64,000 nt of DNA from Hexactinellida sp. DTS-2022 (Eukaryota; Porifera; Hexactinellida). This document shows positions 21,627-32,635 of the stretch, piece by piece. Where the stretch lies: NCBI GenBank assembly GCA_028753945.1, contig JAPNXP010000009.1, forward strand, positions 4,092,001 through 4,156,000. Direction: 5' to 3'. Made by a program: the position numbers and the translations under genes. Position 1 is the first letter of the stretch; each line of letters opens with the position of its first letter. The notes beneath the pieces were generated by a model. That model was not told where the DNA came from, made no database searches, and worked only from the letters and a program-made list of their open reading frames with translations.

Positions 21627-21769
21627 AGGGCCGGCGCCACTGGGGGTGTCCTGGGTGTCCGGACACCCACTGCCTCAAGGAAATGAAGCGGTGCTTGGAC
21701 AGTGATACCCACTAGACTATACAGTGACACCCACTACACCCACACCTCATAATACGTGGCGCCGGCAAT
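21627..21769. mobile_element. Small MITE with GCCGGCGCCAC ends
   Basis: GCCGGCGCCACTGGGGGTGTC at the left and ACGTGGCGCCGGC at the right are inverted ends of a ~143-bp element with internal GACACCCACT repeats. No target duplication could be confirmed. It lies in the intron of integrase copy I. Confidence 0.55.
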
Positions 21770-21855
21770 GAATGAACCCAACCCTTCTACTCAGTCGATC
21801 TTGTTGCTAGTCTTCGATTCATTCTTTCTATCATAATTATTATCTCTGCAATTAG

Positions 21856-22108
21856 TCCTTCTCTAAAGAAGACTGATAAGATCATTTATACCAACATTCC
21901 CTACACAAAGAAGAAACGAAACATCTTGGCCCTACATGGTGTCGAAAGTAACAGAAATTCATGTTACAATTTCTAAAACAGAATTAGGAGCCAGGACAAA
22001 AACATTCCAACCCATATCACAATACCTTACTTCGAAAGATCCTCTAGTCCCATGAAAACTACTTGCTTCTTAAGCCTCGAAATTACCTTAGGAATTATCA
22101 CCTCACAG
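21856..22108 (+). pseudogene. Ginger-like integrase gene, copy I, GPY/F exon
   Basis: Closely matches copy II exon 39688-39962 (minus) at DNA level, including acceptor CAATTAG and donor CTCACAG|GTAAAT. The copy II exon carries the GPY/F-type integrase end module (LGPYTVSKVTESHVTISKT). Here the equivalent reads through TACATGGTGTCGAAAGTAAC but single-base changes break the frame. Part of the same decayed gene as 18020-18190. Confidence 0.82.
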
Positions 22109-22178
22109 GTAAATCAATTGTGATTGAATTGTTATTTATAAAATAATATTGTGTTAATGTTAAAACATTCCATTTTAG

Positions 22179-22241
22179 AAGTACCAGAATCTCTTCGGAT
22201 TTACTACTGAATCTATATTTGAACACCTTAATAACTTAAGA
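22179..22241 (+). pseudogene. Ginger-like integrase gene, copy I, small exon
   Basis: After acceptor CATTCCATTTTAG: KYQNLFGFTTESIFEHLNNL, then donor GTAAGG. Matches copy II exon 39547-39609 (YLNLFGFSTESIFQHLNNLN). The frame is intact. The next matched segment (22858-22950) aligns with copy II 39440-39530 and is displaced by the hAT element 22261-22849. Confidence 0.82.
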
Positions 22242-22260
22242 GTAAGGTTCCGTTCTCACC

Positions 22261-22849
22261 AAGGACGTAAATCCATGCTACCACGGGGGGGACGTTTTCA
22301 CAGTTGGTGAGAGGAACTTGCCCTACCAAAAAGATTTTTTCTTAGACGCTCAAAATTGATCAAGGTCGATTCTTAGTACCCATGGAGCCAGAATGTATAT
22401 ATATATATATATGGTACTATAATTAATAATACCTATATACTATTATAGTAATGTCCACAAAACCTAGGAAATTACAACCTAGGTGAGAAGAATAAACTCA
22501 AGATGTTACCTATTGATAGACTTTATTCTTCTCACTTTATGGCTATAAAATATGAAGAATAAACTTATGTTAGATCAAGGTGTTCTTTATAAATTTATTG
22601 TATCTCACGTCCCCCTATAATTTTTTTAATTACATCCAGTTTGAGAAACTCTTATTACTATATGATCCGTTAATTTCTCAACTCCTACTTCATCATTTGA
22701 TTCGAGTAAAAATTTGACGAAACAGTACTTAAGTAGAACTGTACTTGAATCCAACCCTGACAAAAAGTAGGGGGTGGGGCAATTTATATAGGTGTCCTCC
22801 AGTCCAAAAGGTGGGGGATGTGTCCCCCCCCCAGGATTTATGCCCATGG
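22261..22849. mobile_element. Non-autonomous hAT element, 589 bp
   Basis: Exact 8-bp duplications TTCTCACC at 22253-22260 and 22850-22857. Ends AAGGACGTAAATCC and GGATTTATGCCCATGG are imperfect inverses. Copy II of the integrase gene shows the uninterrupted site. Contains a (TA)n run at ~22396-22411 and GGGGGGG blocks near both ends. Confidence 0.9.
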
Positions 22850-22955
22850 TTCTCACCAATACTGTCTAATTCATTGAGTGTTATCTTTATTTCCACTCAT
22901 TGTTATTTTACCTTTACACCTTCAATTGACGTAATTCCCGAATACTTGTAACATC

Positions 22956-23428
22956 CAGGGTTGGGTTCAAGTACAATTTACTTAAGTACTTCTGTAATTA
23001 TGTACATTTTTTGAATACTTGTACTTGTACTTGTTACTCGTGACTTTTTTATCATTCAATATATTTCCAATACGCACCATTGATGTTCCTCAAATCCCAT
23101 CTCAAATAAAGTAGTGTTAGTTAATATTTAGTATATTAGGAATTGTGTTCGTGTCAAGGACTACTACTACTTTCAATTATATTGATTTGGATGATACTAT
23201 CTAAACCATGTATTTAGCAATTTATACTATTAGTACGAGAAATTTTTCATAAGAGCTTGGGAAGTACTTGTACTCAAGTGTTTTCATATTTTTTTAATTG
23301 TACTTGACTTGTAGTTGTACTTAAGTACTTTAAGTTTACATGTACTTGTACTTGTATTGTACTTGAATATCTGAAAAGTAGTAGTAATTGTACTTAAGTA
23401 CTTTAAAATGTACTTGAACCCAACCCTG
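22956..23428. mobile_element. hAT-type element with CAGGGTTGGGTTCAAGTACA ends
   Basis: Perfect ~20-bp inverted termini at 22956 and 23428, and subterminal ACTTGTACTTGTACTTAAGT repeats throughout. It interrupts the integrase copy I region (AACATCCAGG, compare AACATCCTGTG in copy II). No target duplication: GTAACATC on the left, GTCGTCAT on the right. One flank may therefore have been lost. Confidence 0.8.
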
Positions 23429-23909
23429 GTCGTCATGACGTCACTGTATTGTCTAATAGTCCAAATATGCCAAAACTTTGAACGCATGTAAAATGTTCAA
23501 TTTCGCTTTTTAATACAAATCGCTGTGACTAAGCCATCTAGGACTAGGAGTAATTTTACATAAAATATCTCAGAATCAAGTGTCTAATGTTACCACATTC
23601 CTCTGTTGCCTTGGAAACGTGATTTCAATGCTTGAGGTCATATCTCGAGAAGGAATATAGTTACAGCTTAGTCAATGGATCCAATTGATAGCCCGTCCTC
23701 AACTTCCTATTCAATGATAATACATTTCGATGCTCTATCTCCAACCAATTTTCTGAGAATTGTGATTATTGTAATATACATCCAAACGGTTATACACATT
23801 TTGCGTAAAATTGGTCTACCTCAGTTGCTTGGTACTAAGGAATACTTATAAAGGAACTAGCAATTAAATCGCGATACAAATTTGATAACACCTCTGAAGG
23901 GAAACAATC
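23429..23909. other. No feature seen
   Basis: AT-rich, no coding frame of note and no match elsewhere in the window. Integrase copy I cannot be followed past the hAT element ending at 23428. Confidence 0.4.
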
Positions 23910-23983
23910 ATGCATAGCATTCTATACACTAAGGCAATGGTGGTCACTAAAAAATTTGGACCAGGGATTGGTTAAGTACTTCA
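23910..23983 (+). repeat. 74-bp inverted repeat, left copy
   Basis: ATGCATAGCATTCTATACAC at its start and GGGATTGGTTAAGTACTTCA at its end. It matches the inverse of 31941-32014 at 73 of 74 bases (G to A at one site). The pair brackets the Helitron / P-element block. No further copies in the window. Flanking bases do not form a target duplication. Confidence 0.93.
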
Positions 23984-24662
23984 AAACAACATTTTCTAAA
24001 ATGGTAATTTGTTCAATTTTTCCATTAATTTTAGCTACCCTCATCATCCTGACAACATATTACGTATTCTCAATTAAAACGATTGGAAAATATAAGGAGT
24101 TTAATATATAACAAGCTGCTCGTCCGCGCTACGCGCGTCCTTACAACTTGCACTCGAGCCTGCGGCCCTCGCTTGTATTCATTTAAGATTATATGCTGGT
24201 TGTATTAAAATACAGTGTGAATATTTTTCTTAGACATTCAAATTTGTTACACATATAGTATTCCCTACCCGCCTGGCGAATTTCAAAATCTTCGCTCTTA
24301 CCAGTTTCCCAATCAACTCCGAACAAAATAAACAAACAAATCAATGTGATTTAATACATAAGATACGAATAGACATAGATAGATAGATAAATTTTGAATA
24401 AATACTGGCTTGATATGGTTATACTGTACGTAGACTTTATATGATATGGTTTACGTAGATCTAAAAGAAATAGATAATTATTTGCTGCTAGAATAATTTG
24501 ATTCAAAATAAATATAATTTAAAAATGGAAAACTCACCAAATTATAAGTTGATATTTAATTTGATTTTACTTGATTTAATCAGCATCATAACATCTGGGT
24601 TCTAAGGTAATTAGTATTAAGCACAATATATCTGTATTACTTATAGAAGTGATTTTAAGACA
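23984..24662. other. No confirmed gene; GC-rich hairpin patch at 24115-24175
   Basis: AT-rich except for GCTCGTCCGCGCTACGCGCG and GCCTGCGGCCCTCGC at 24118-24172. These short palindromic GC motifs resemble the 3' ends of Helentron-like elements seen at 37587, 53350 and 61640. Possible acceptors (TTATTCTAG, TTTCTTTTAG on the minus strand near 24500) could belong to the exon at 24663-24821. Confidence 0.35.
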
Positions 24663-24821
24663 ACTTACTTCAATAATTTTTTCCATTAGTTGGATCTTTT
24701 TAAACTGCAACGCAATTTCTGCATTGCCCATTTTCCTCTTCCTAGTTTCCACAGGAGTTTCCACTTCTAATTCAGGTTCAGGTTGAGGTTCAGCTTCTAT
24801 TTCTTTAATATTTAAGTTTGC
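24663..24821 (-). CDS. Hypothetical first exon, acidic then basic peptide
   Basis: Minus strand. An ATG at 24821 opens MANLNIKEIEAEPQPEPELE, then VETPVETRKRKMGNAEIALQ and FKKIQLMEKIIE, and reaches a strong donor GAA|GTAAGT near 24663. Composition (acidic PEPELE stretch, RKRK patch, helical end) is protein-like rather than random. The ATG choice inside the frame is uncertain (another M lies 8 codons upstream). No family recognised; it could be a small transposon or host gene. Downstream exons are not identified. Confidence 0.4.
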
Positions 24822-24845
24822 CATTTTTTCTATAGTATTTTGCAT

Positions 24846-25575
24846 TAGTTGTTTAAAATTTGCTTTTATCTATTTATAGAATAATTTCTTTATGACTATT
24901 TCGGGAGCCAATGAAATTATAGGCCAAATAAACAGATGTATTATTTGATTGGGAAAGTTAACGAAATAGAAACAACATGACATTTATATGATTACCTCTC
25001 TCTTAAAGTGATCTTGTTTGTTTCTTCTAAGTATATTTCTGTTGATTTGGAGATATTGATCTAGCTCAGTCCGTAGAAGTGTCAATAATGGGGTGTTTTT
25101 CGCTTTGTGAGATGTGAGTTTCCTCAAAGAAATATAGAAACAAATAAACACGTTTTTGTATAAAAGTATTGAAAAGTACACCTAGTGTATTTATACATAC
25201 ACATTATATAATCTTCCTACAACGTTATCAATTGATATATCAGTAGCTCTAAATAGAATCTTTAGAATGCAATTACTCAGGAATTACACGTAACTTAGAC
25301 ACTACCCGAAAGCACTCATTTACGATTCGTAAGAGCTATCTTTAGTAAAGTCATGTAAATCACAGATATAGTATAGATATAATAATATCATAGAGGAAAA
25401 CTGTTAAGATCTCCTCTAAATAAGTATACGCAATGTTGAACTATTAAGTAAATCGGATCAAAATGTTCACTACCTACTAAATAATTAGTCTATGTTAGAC
25501 TAATCCCACTTCTGTCCAATGTTGGCAGACATCTATATTTATGACGATGCATAGACTGAAAATATCTATAAAGAA
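24846..25575. other. No gene seen
   Basis: AT-rich with scattered stops on both strands. The Helitron 3' end is placed at 25576. The missing C-terminal part of P-copy E is not present here, which argues against a simple Helitron insertion into that P element. Confidence 0.45.
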
Positions 25576-25658
25576 TTAGCTAAAAGATCTTGGAGTAGCA
25601 TGCCGAAGCAATACTCCGAGAGAGTTCTTAAAGTGTAGCCGACATATATTCCTAGGAG

Positions 25659-26417
25659 CTACTTATAATAAAATGGATCGAAGTGATAGAGCTCTTCGAC
25701 ATTGTGTAGTCGGTGCAGCACTACACCAAGTTTCTGGCCGCTGAACACAGGGTTACACTGTGTTGTAGATGACAATGTGGCATGAGCATAGATAGTGTCT
25801 ACTCTCCACATATTAGGATTAGTGTTAGTAGCGTTGATTACTAATACATCTATCTCCGCTAGAGAACCCAATATAGCTAATACTACATCAGTACCCCATT
25901 CATTTGGTTTGCTTATGAGGTCTAAATGATTGTTCAAATCCTCTTCACAGCTATAATGTAACATTTCCATTACATTATAACAGTGTAGAGGGCTATTTCG
26001 AAATTTACGAATCAATTGAAATTTTAAGTGTTCATATATTGCCTCTGAACCAAAAATAATATGTGCTAAGGATCGGTAAAGACAATTACCATCTCCAGTT
26101 ACAGGGCATAATTCAAAATTGTGACCAAACAAATGTGATAGCCTTGCTTCAAGCGATGCGTAGTAATTTTTTAAAGTGCTATCAACAATAACCATTTCAT
26201 TATTTCGGATGGATAGTATTGGTTGTATTTCCATATCAAGAGTCATTGCTATATGGTTACGCATAAGTAGGGAAAATTGGTTAACAGAACCTGTTAGAGA
26301 TTCTATCAATTCATGTTGTCGAACTTGAGAGATAGGCAAACTTCCCTCTTTTTCTGTATTACCTGGAACCGAGTCTGGCTCAGAATCAGAAAATGCATTC
26401 TCGAATGACAAATCCAT
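25659..26417 (-). CDS. Helitron OTU-type cysteine protease domain
   Basis: Open frame of 252 residues. Near residue 107 is [16 protein letters not shown], the OTU catalytic DGNC box (Asp and nucleophile Cys), followed by the usual helical segment. A catalytic His is likely in [20 protein letters not shown] near the C-terminus. OTU enzymes are deubiquitinase-like cysteine proteases and occur in some animal Helitron ORFs. This frame overlaps the end of the helicase frame. It probably belonged to one long Rep-helicase-OTU polyprotein, so the ATG at 26417 may not be a true start. Confidence 0.85.
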   Translation of the reverse strand: MDLSFENAFSDSEPDSVPGNTEKEGSLPISQVRQHELIESLTGSVNQFSLLMRNHIAMTLDMEIQPILSIRNNEMVIVDSTLKNYYASLEARLSHLFGHNFELCPVTGDGNCLYRSLAHIIFGSEAIYEHLKFQLIRKFRNSPLHCYNVMEMLHYSCEEDLNNHLDLISKPNEWGTDVVLAILGSLAEIDVLVINATNTNPNMWRVDTIYAHATLSSTTQCNPVFSGQKLGVVLHRLHNVEELYHFDPFYYK

Positions 26418-26541
26418 TGGGGAACAATATCCAGAGTTTTGGTTGGAGGGAGAAGATGATATTGAAATACCTCCTTATAAACTACATTCCGTACCGAAAC
26501 TCCACCGGAGGCAGAGTAAGTTCCTCCACAAACCATTACTT

Positions 26542-27831
26542 TCAAGCCGCGAGGATTCTGTACTCTGCTGAGAGCAACATATAATTGTCCATGACTAAAT
26601 ATAGCATCCGGAGTAGGTAAAAATATACCAACTGAATTAAGACTCTGGCCCTGACCTTTGTTAATAGTAATACAAAATGCAGGACGAATTGGAAATTGTT
26701 TTCGCCTGAGACAAACGGGAAGTCTGTCTCAGAAGGTATCATCACTATGCGAGGTATGAACACTCGTTTACCACAATGTGTGCCAGTTGCAATTTCAGCA
26801 TCAATAACATGGCTTGACATTTCAATAATTGTTAAGCGAGAGCCATTACACATCCCTTGAGTGGGATCTATACTACGCAAAAGTATTACTGAGGCGTATT
26901 TCTTAAGGTAGAGGCGATGCGGAGGTAAGCTAGCAAGCGTAAGGGAATTTAAAAACTCAGTTGGATACATGGCAGCCTGATTAGAATCTACAGAATCCGC
27001 ACTCAATAATACTTTAGCGTCACCGGGTATTTGGTTCATTACAAACTCATTAATTTGATCTGTTGTGTCGTTCTTAGGACACATAATTATGCGGGAAGTG
27101 ATATAATCACGATTTTGATAATTTTCCTTAATATCAGAGTAGATAGTTGTGGCCAAATCTGCGAAAGTTTCACCACGTACTATAAATTTCTCATTTATAT
27201 GAACCATATTATCTTCGTTTTGAGGTTCAGTACCATCACCTACTCTTAGCAAAAAATCTGAGAATTCGCTCACTTCAACAGAATCCTGAGAAGATAATCG
27301 CTGAAGACGCATGTTAATCGTTAACTTCATAACTTTAACACAACGCCAAAGTGGTGATCTATTTATACAGGCAGATACAACTTCTGATCTACTTCCGTGC
27401 CTAATTACTGGTAGAATTTGACGAAAGTCACCTCCAAATACGATAACCTTTCCACCAAAAGGTTGGTCACACGAACAAAGGTCTCTCAAACTCCGATCTA
27501 TACACTCAGCAGCATGCCTATGTATCATTGGGGCTTCATCCCATACTAATAACTTGGCAGATTGTATTAGTTTAGCTAAGGCACTCTGTTTAGAAATGTC
27601 ACACACGGATAACTCATTCACAGGAATTGGAATCTTTAGCCTAGAATGAACAGTCCTCCCGCCTTGCAGCAGGAGAGCTGCTATCCCAGAAGAAGCCATG
27701 GCTAGTGCGATCTGACCCTGTGATCGGACTTTAGCTAATATTGTGTTGTAAAGAAAGGTTTTGCCAGTACCTCCGGGTCCATCAATAAAAAATGCTCTCT
27801 GGGCAATAATTGGATCATTGATTGCCTCCAT
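26542..27831 (-). pseudogene. Helitron Pif1-like DNA helicase
   Basis: 429-codon frame. Walker A GPGGTGKTF at residues 18-26, then MASSGIAALLLQGGRTVHS (motif Ia), Walker B LLVWDEAPM, GGDFRQILPV (motif III), and a conserved NMRL. Motifs V/VI ([36 protein letters not shown]) are present but in another frame after a slip near 26720, so the protein is broken. Upstream, a single in-frame TAA at 27838-27840 separates it from the preceding Helitron frame. Helicases of this type unwind DNA during rolling-circle transposition. Confidence 0.9.
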
Positions 27832-27837
27832 TATGCA

Positions 27838-28890
27838 TTAAAATATGTCAGTTTGATCAGGGTTAAGCCCCCGGATATTTTCCTCAGCAACAGTTAATTG
27901 TTCAGTGACATAATCCATTTCAAATCGAATGATGCTAGGTTGATCATAGGGACTCTTGGCAAGAGACGGAAGTGGCATTCCAGGAAAATCTGATAGTGAT
28001 TTATCCTGTTGTTCTAGTCGATACTGAATATCTATTAATGCCTTGTTAGTCAAGTGCTCGTTCAATTCGAGATTGGGAGCTAATACTCTAGCTTTAAATA
28101 AATAGTCCTCAGACAGGGAGACTTTATGCTTATTCCACAAAGCTAGTGGTTCAGATGGCTCGTTGAACAAAAGAATAGTCACAAACAGCTGGCGTAGCTG
28201 TGTTGGTACTTCACTTATGGCAGCTGCTGTTAAGCAGTCATCAGATTCCTGATCATCCTCCAACAGGCCTCGTCTACGGGCTGCTTCCTTAAAGGTATCA
28301 CACACGGTGCCATCAGGGAGAGTGCGGATATCTTGAAAACTGGTACAGCCCGTGACATGATTGAGAAGCATTCTTAAGAAATAACGGTTACCGTCACCTG
28401 GATGAGCTGAATAGACACGGCCTATCACGGTGCCATGCCCTTTGATCCGCTCCTTCCATTCACGATCAGTCTTATCCCATACAAATTTATCGGGAAAATT
28501 TGTATAAGTAAGTTCCCTTGCACTCGCAAATTTTTGATTAGCAACAAACCACCCAGTGAGGGTAGTGTGTTTCTGCCTACTGAGGACATCTTCTATAGAA
28601 GCACTTTCAGCAAACACTACAGGCTGCTGATCTTCCAGGCGCAAAGCTAGTCTCATCACATGTGGAAAATTTGCGTGGAGATCAAATGCAAAGAGACGAT
28701 AGCAAGCTTCAGTAGCAGACACGTATCGAGCTTCTAGATAGTTTACAATTTCATTTACGTTCTTAGTCTTACTACTTTCACTACTGTCAGCAGTATGGAA
28801 CTCTACAATGGCTCTATCATGACCCTTGTACACGTATTTGTATAGATATTTAACTGCACTAACTGTACTGCAAATCTCAACATTAATATG
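27838..28890 (-). pseudogene. Helitron region upstream of the helicase domain
   Basis: Reads HINVEICSTVSAVKYLYKYV then YKGHDRAIVEF, the signature just before the helicase in Helitron replicases. It continues through HANFPHVMRLALRLEDQQPV, CTSFQDIRTLPDGTVCDTFK and GLNPDQTDIF to a TAA that interrupts the run into the helicase (in frame). The amino side stops at the junction with P-copy E. The Rep catalytic HUH and YY motifs are not found anywhere in the window. Confidence 0.9.
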
Positions 28891-31477
28891 TGCTCAATAG
28901 TATCAGATTCTCTTCTGATCTGAAACAATTTTAGAATATTAGAAAGCTGAAGCCGGCGCTCAGACTCCAGGATTTGACAATATGAAATGTGATACTGTGA
29001 ACCTGACATTTGCCGGTACAAACCAAAATGGTGTTCTAAAGCATCGTTTTGTATCCTTGATGTCAGAAGGTATTTGAAACCATATTTTGTACAAATCAAT
29101 TCGAGTAGTAAAGGTAATGCCTTGCAGGTATGTATAAAACTTTTGAAAGTTTGAGGAGATAATTTTCCTTTCGCTGTAGGAAGAGCTCTCCAGCACTCTA
29201 ACCAGGAAACAAAGTTTTTGAGAAACAATAATCGCGAGTCGTTCAAACATAAGGGTGCAGACATTTCGTCATTAAAACGAATATTCATCCCTACCCAGTT
29301 CACATTAAACATTTTCCTAACATCATTGATTAATTTCAAAAATTCAACAGTTTGGGTTTTGTCTACAATGTTCTTTTCCAAGTTATATGCTAACAGTCCC
29401 GCTGATGTTGATTCGTGAAAAACCGTAAGTGCTAAATTTACATTTTGTCTTTCCAGGCTAGATGGCGAACAGGCTTTTGATGTTAATCTAGGAGCACGCT
29501 TGAATAAATTGCACTTATCCGAATTGAATAAAGTTCTTATGTCCTGAAAGGCTGAATAGCAGATGGTAGGGTACATAGAATTAGATAATGAACTGGTATT
29601 GATACCAAGTTCTGATGTATTGATGGAAACTCTGAGGTTATTAGGAGGTATATTTTCGGTATGTGTGTAGTCATGAGGCTTGCATTCAGTAAATTTTGGG
29701 AAGATAAAGACCTTTTCGTAGTCTTTTAAATTGAGCCAATTGTTCCTAACAGACTTAATAATATGCACAATGTCAAAGAATAAAATTAGACCTCTGATTG
29801 GATCACATGGATGTTTTACTATGGGCATCAGAGATTTTTGTTCTGCTGAAAAAAGTTTAAATAAACTGACATTTAGTGGGTAGTTATCAGTGCATATTGC
29901 GTCAACATATATATTACATCTTTCTATATCAGAGATAGTTTTTGTAACAATGGGAAAAAGTGCCGTAGCAGAGCTAGAACCGAGAGGGACTAGACGTACA
30001 ATTGTGGAAAATTTTGTCATAAAACTAGATACCATCATAGAAAACACAGTTGTAGGCGGATCTTCCGGATGGTCAATAGAGCCTATTATTTTACCACCTT
30101 TATAGCTGGCATCACTACGTATGTGTACTTCGTCCATTTGAAGTATGACGTGTCGCTCGCTGTCATTAAATGAGGATGAAAACTCTTTAAGAACATTTAG
30201 ATAATCGCTATCTAAACCGACAGAATTTTTGAGGATATTACGCTCATGTGGTAGAGTTAAACAATTCGAAGATTGAATAAGACGGTAAAAAGCTGGTGAA
30301 ATACCATAAACCTTAAGGGAAAAAACCTGAGTTAAAACACTATATCGGCGCCCAAATTTGGAAACTTTCAAAGATTTCAATTGGTCAAGTAAAAAATGAA
30401 ACCCTATTTTTGATGAATTAAAGAGGTTTTCATTTATAGCTTCGTCGGCAGCGAAATCTAAATCATCATGATCTAGTAATTTAATAACGTGTTCCAAATG
30501 ACTAATGGCATTTTCTAAGCAGGTTGTAACAGTGGGTTGTGGTGTTTCTGAACTTTGATTAATCTTAGGCCTAGGTAAACAATCTATTTCTAATAGCAGG
30601 TCTCAATTTTACGGATGTCCTAACTTGTTTCATGGAAAGATCTATTTGATATTTTTGTTGATGAAAGGCCATGATATATAAATCAGATTTTATCGTAAGC
30701 GATGCTTCAATATGAGGTTGACTATCCTTAACTAGGATCTTAAGGAAAATAATAGAGTATAAATCCGGAATATGACTAGTCCAACCATTGGAGAGGTCAA
30801 TGTACGACAATTTATCAATAATATCAGCAATTAACGAAATTGAAAACTTAGCTGTTGTGGTTGCACTCTCTTCTCTGCTTAGTTTCATTGCTGTTTCAGT
30901 CAGGGTTACTTCTTTCAGTTCTCTTGAGAATCTCCTCGGTATTTCACTGGTGTCAGAGAGGTAGCTGGGACAGTTTGGGAAAATGCATGGTATCGCAGAC
31001 TTAGATACGGCATATTTTTGGCGAGGTACATCGACATATTTACTTCCATCAAAATATCTTATTGATTTTCGATATCTTCCTCTTTAAAGTGGAGTATGCA
31101 TATCTAGATGTATACAAAAATACAGTTCAAGTGGAACCTTGTTAATCAATTATTACCTACACGATTAAATAAGGTGTATTTGAGGTCAAACTAAGGAAAA
31201 TTTCAATAACGAGGTTCAGATTGCATAATCAACACTTGTACTTTTATTAATTAATTAAATTATTATAGTAACTGAATCAGAGTTTCGTTGAAAAATTCAT
31301 TATTTTAATGTAAGAATTACTAACCCTTGGAATCTTGTTGTTTTGGTAGTCTTCTCTGGGTCTGGGAATAGCCTTGAACCATTTTTCCCGAAGATCCTCA
31401 TCTTTTGAGAAATTAAAAATTTTCGTGAAATCTTCTCCTCTGTAATTGGAGGTACTGCCAGGCACAACACAAGACAT
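28891..31477 (-). pseudogene. P-element-like THAP transposase, copy E (joined to Helitron)
   Basis: Least decayed P-like copy. Exon 1 from ATG 31477 is a THAP domain (SCVVPGSTSNYRG ... WFKAIPRPREDY) in which the second zinc Cys is Ser; donor AGG|GTTAGT at ~31320. HFKEEDI and AIPCIFPNCPSYLSDTSEIP follow, then a 105-codon frame (30888-30571) and a 564-codon frame (30497-28803). The latter has ISPAFYRLIQSSNCLTLPHE, VILQMDEVHI, YKGGKIIGSIDHP, CTDNYPLNVSLFKLFS, FDIVHIIKSVRNNWLNLKDY, and NDALEHHFGLYRQMSGSQYH followed by QILESERRLQLSNILKLFQ. All visible acidic catalytic residues are kept. There is no intron at the GG-IIG site. After KLFQ the P sequence stops and Helitron sequence begins. The C-terminal domain (GYA, CxxC, DRGSLKWP) is missing. 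Confidence 0.9.
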
Positions 31478-32635
31478 CGTATTCAGATAGATAATATACT
31501 GGTTGAGGTATGTACGTATTTGGAATAAGTGTGAGTGGTTGGAATAGAATAGGAGGGGCAATTTCCACCAATGTAAATTTTTACATTATGGGTGGATAAA
31601 AAAAGGTGGATAAAAACAAGATGTATAGGTGACACGCAATATCAGTTCCTTTGAACATCAGTTCAAATACAAGTATACTTCATATAGATTACTAATGAGT
31701 CAGGCCTGCTTATTATGAACAAAATACGTATAGTTAATTAATTGTTAATTTCTATTCAATATTAAAAGCTTTATAAATTATTTTCCCAATGAACAATTCA
31801 AATAGGAAAAGTATTCGAGTAGTATATTATTAAATTTGTGCAAAATAAACACAATTCATACTACACGAGGCTGATTGTAACTTTTCAAAAGGATTTTATT
31901 AAACTAATGTACAAAATAACGAAAAAGCATTTTGTCGAATTGAAGTATTTAACCAATCCCTGGTCCAAATTTTTTAGTGACCACCATTGCCTTAGTGTAT
32001 AGAATGCTATGCATCAGCTATACTATTGGCAGGATAAACACGAATGCCAATGTTCTCTCAAACGATTCGGAAAATTCTGACGACGAGGATACTAACACAC
32101 CTGGAGAATAAAATAAGTGTGTTGTATGCCTTGAATCCCGTAATTCTACCTGGATCTTTTTGCCCTGCAGGCATGCTAGTCCCTTCAAAGTATTCAACGC
32201 AAATGACAACGGTTAATTAATACAAATTCCGGATAAGGCGAACTCATTTTGGCAGTCCTTTGTTGTTCGTACTAAAGAAGTACTTCGTTAGTACGAATAA
32301 CAGAAGTTCTACTGTAGTTATTTCTTATATCAATTTGTATTAGTTTCCAACAAATTAACAATATTCGGTCTCCAGATCCGCTCCTTGAATTATAAGAAAT
32401 TTTTGCCAACAATACTGGAATTACCAACTTATATTGTTGTCCAGGATGCAGTCAAATAATACATGATTAGGACATTTGTGCCCTACATGTCGATCAGAAA
32501 TTCAGGACATGTTTCAAATATTCTCAATTAACTTACTTACATTCTTCCTTTCTATACTCTTTCCATTACATTTGCAATAAATATGCAAACGTACTTATGT
32601 TTTTATTCAAATAAAATAATCAATTCATTGTATTA
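31478..32635. other. No gene; contains right 74-bp repeat and a MITE-like end
   Basis: AT-rich flank beyond the 5' side of P-copy E. GTCAGGCCTGCTTATTATGA at ~31700 resembles the right end of the MITE at 17245-17437. The 74-bp inverted repeat occupies 31941-32014. No Helitron 5' sequence was found here. Confidence 0.45.
31941..32014 (-). repeat. 74-bp inverted repeat, right copy
   Basis: Inverse of 23910-23983 with one mismatch, 7,957 bp away. Both copies lie with their TTAAGTACTTCA side facing inward, that is in the arrangement of terminal inverted repeats of one ~8.1-kb unit. Confidence 0.93.

Larger units (their letters stand above)
25576..28890 (-). mobile_element. OTU-bearing Helitron, 5'-truncated
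   Basis: Minus-strand 3' half of a Helitron: the stretch before the helicase, Pif1-type helicase, then an OTU protease domain. The 3' end fits the Helitron rule. On the minus strand a 9-bp stem hairpin (CTCGGAGTA ... TACTCCAAG, + coordinates 25589-25597 and 25612-25620) is followed 9 bases later by CTAA at 25579-25576 and then T. The 5' side lacks the HUH Rep nuclease and TC end. The recognisable Helitron sequence begins at HINVEICSTV (~28890), directly after P-element sequence on the same strand. Coding parts contain a nonsense and frameshift changes. Confidence 0.85.

Noticed and set aside
23284..23487. Minus-strand frame rich in KYLSTITTTFQ
   Set aside because: Made of ACTTGTACTT repeats of a hAT-type element end.
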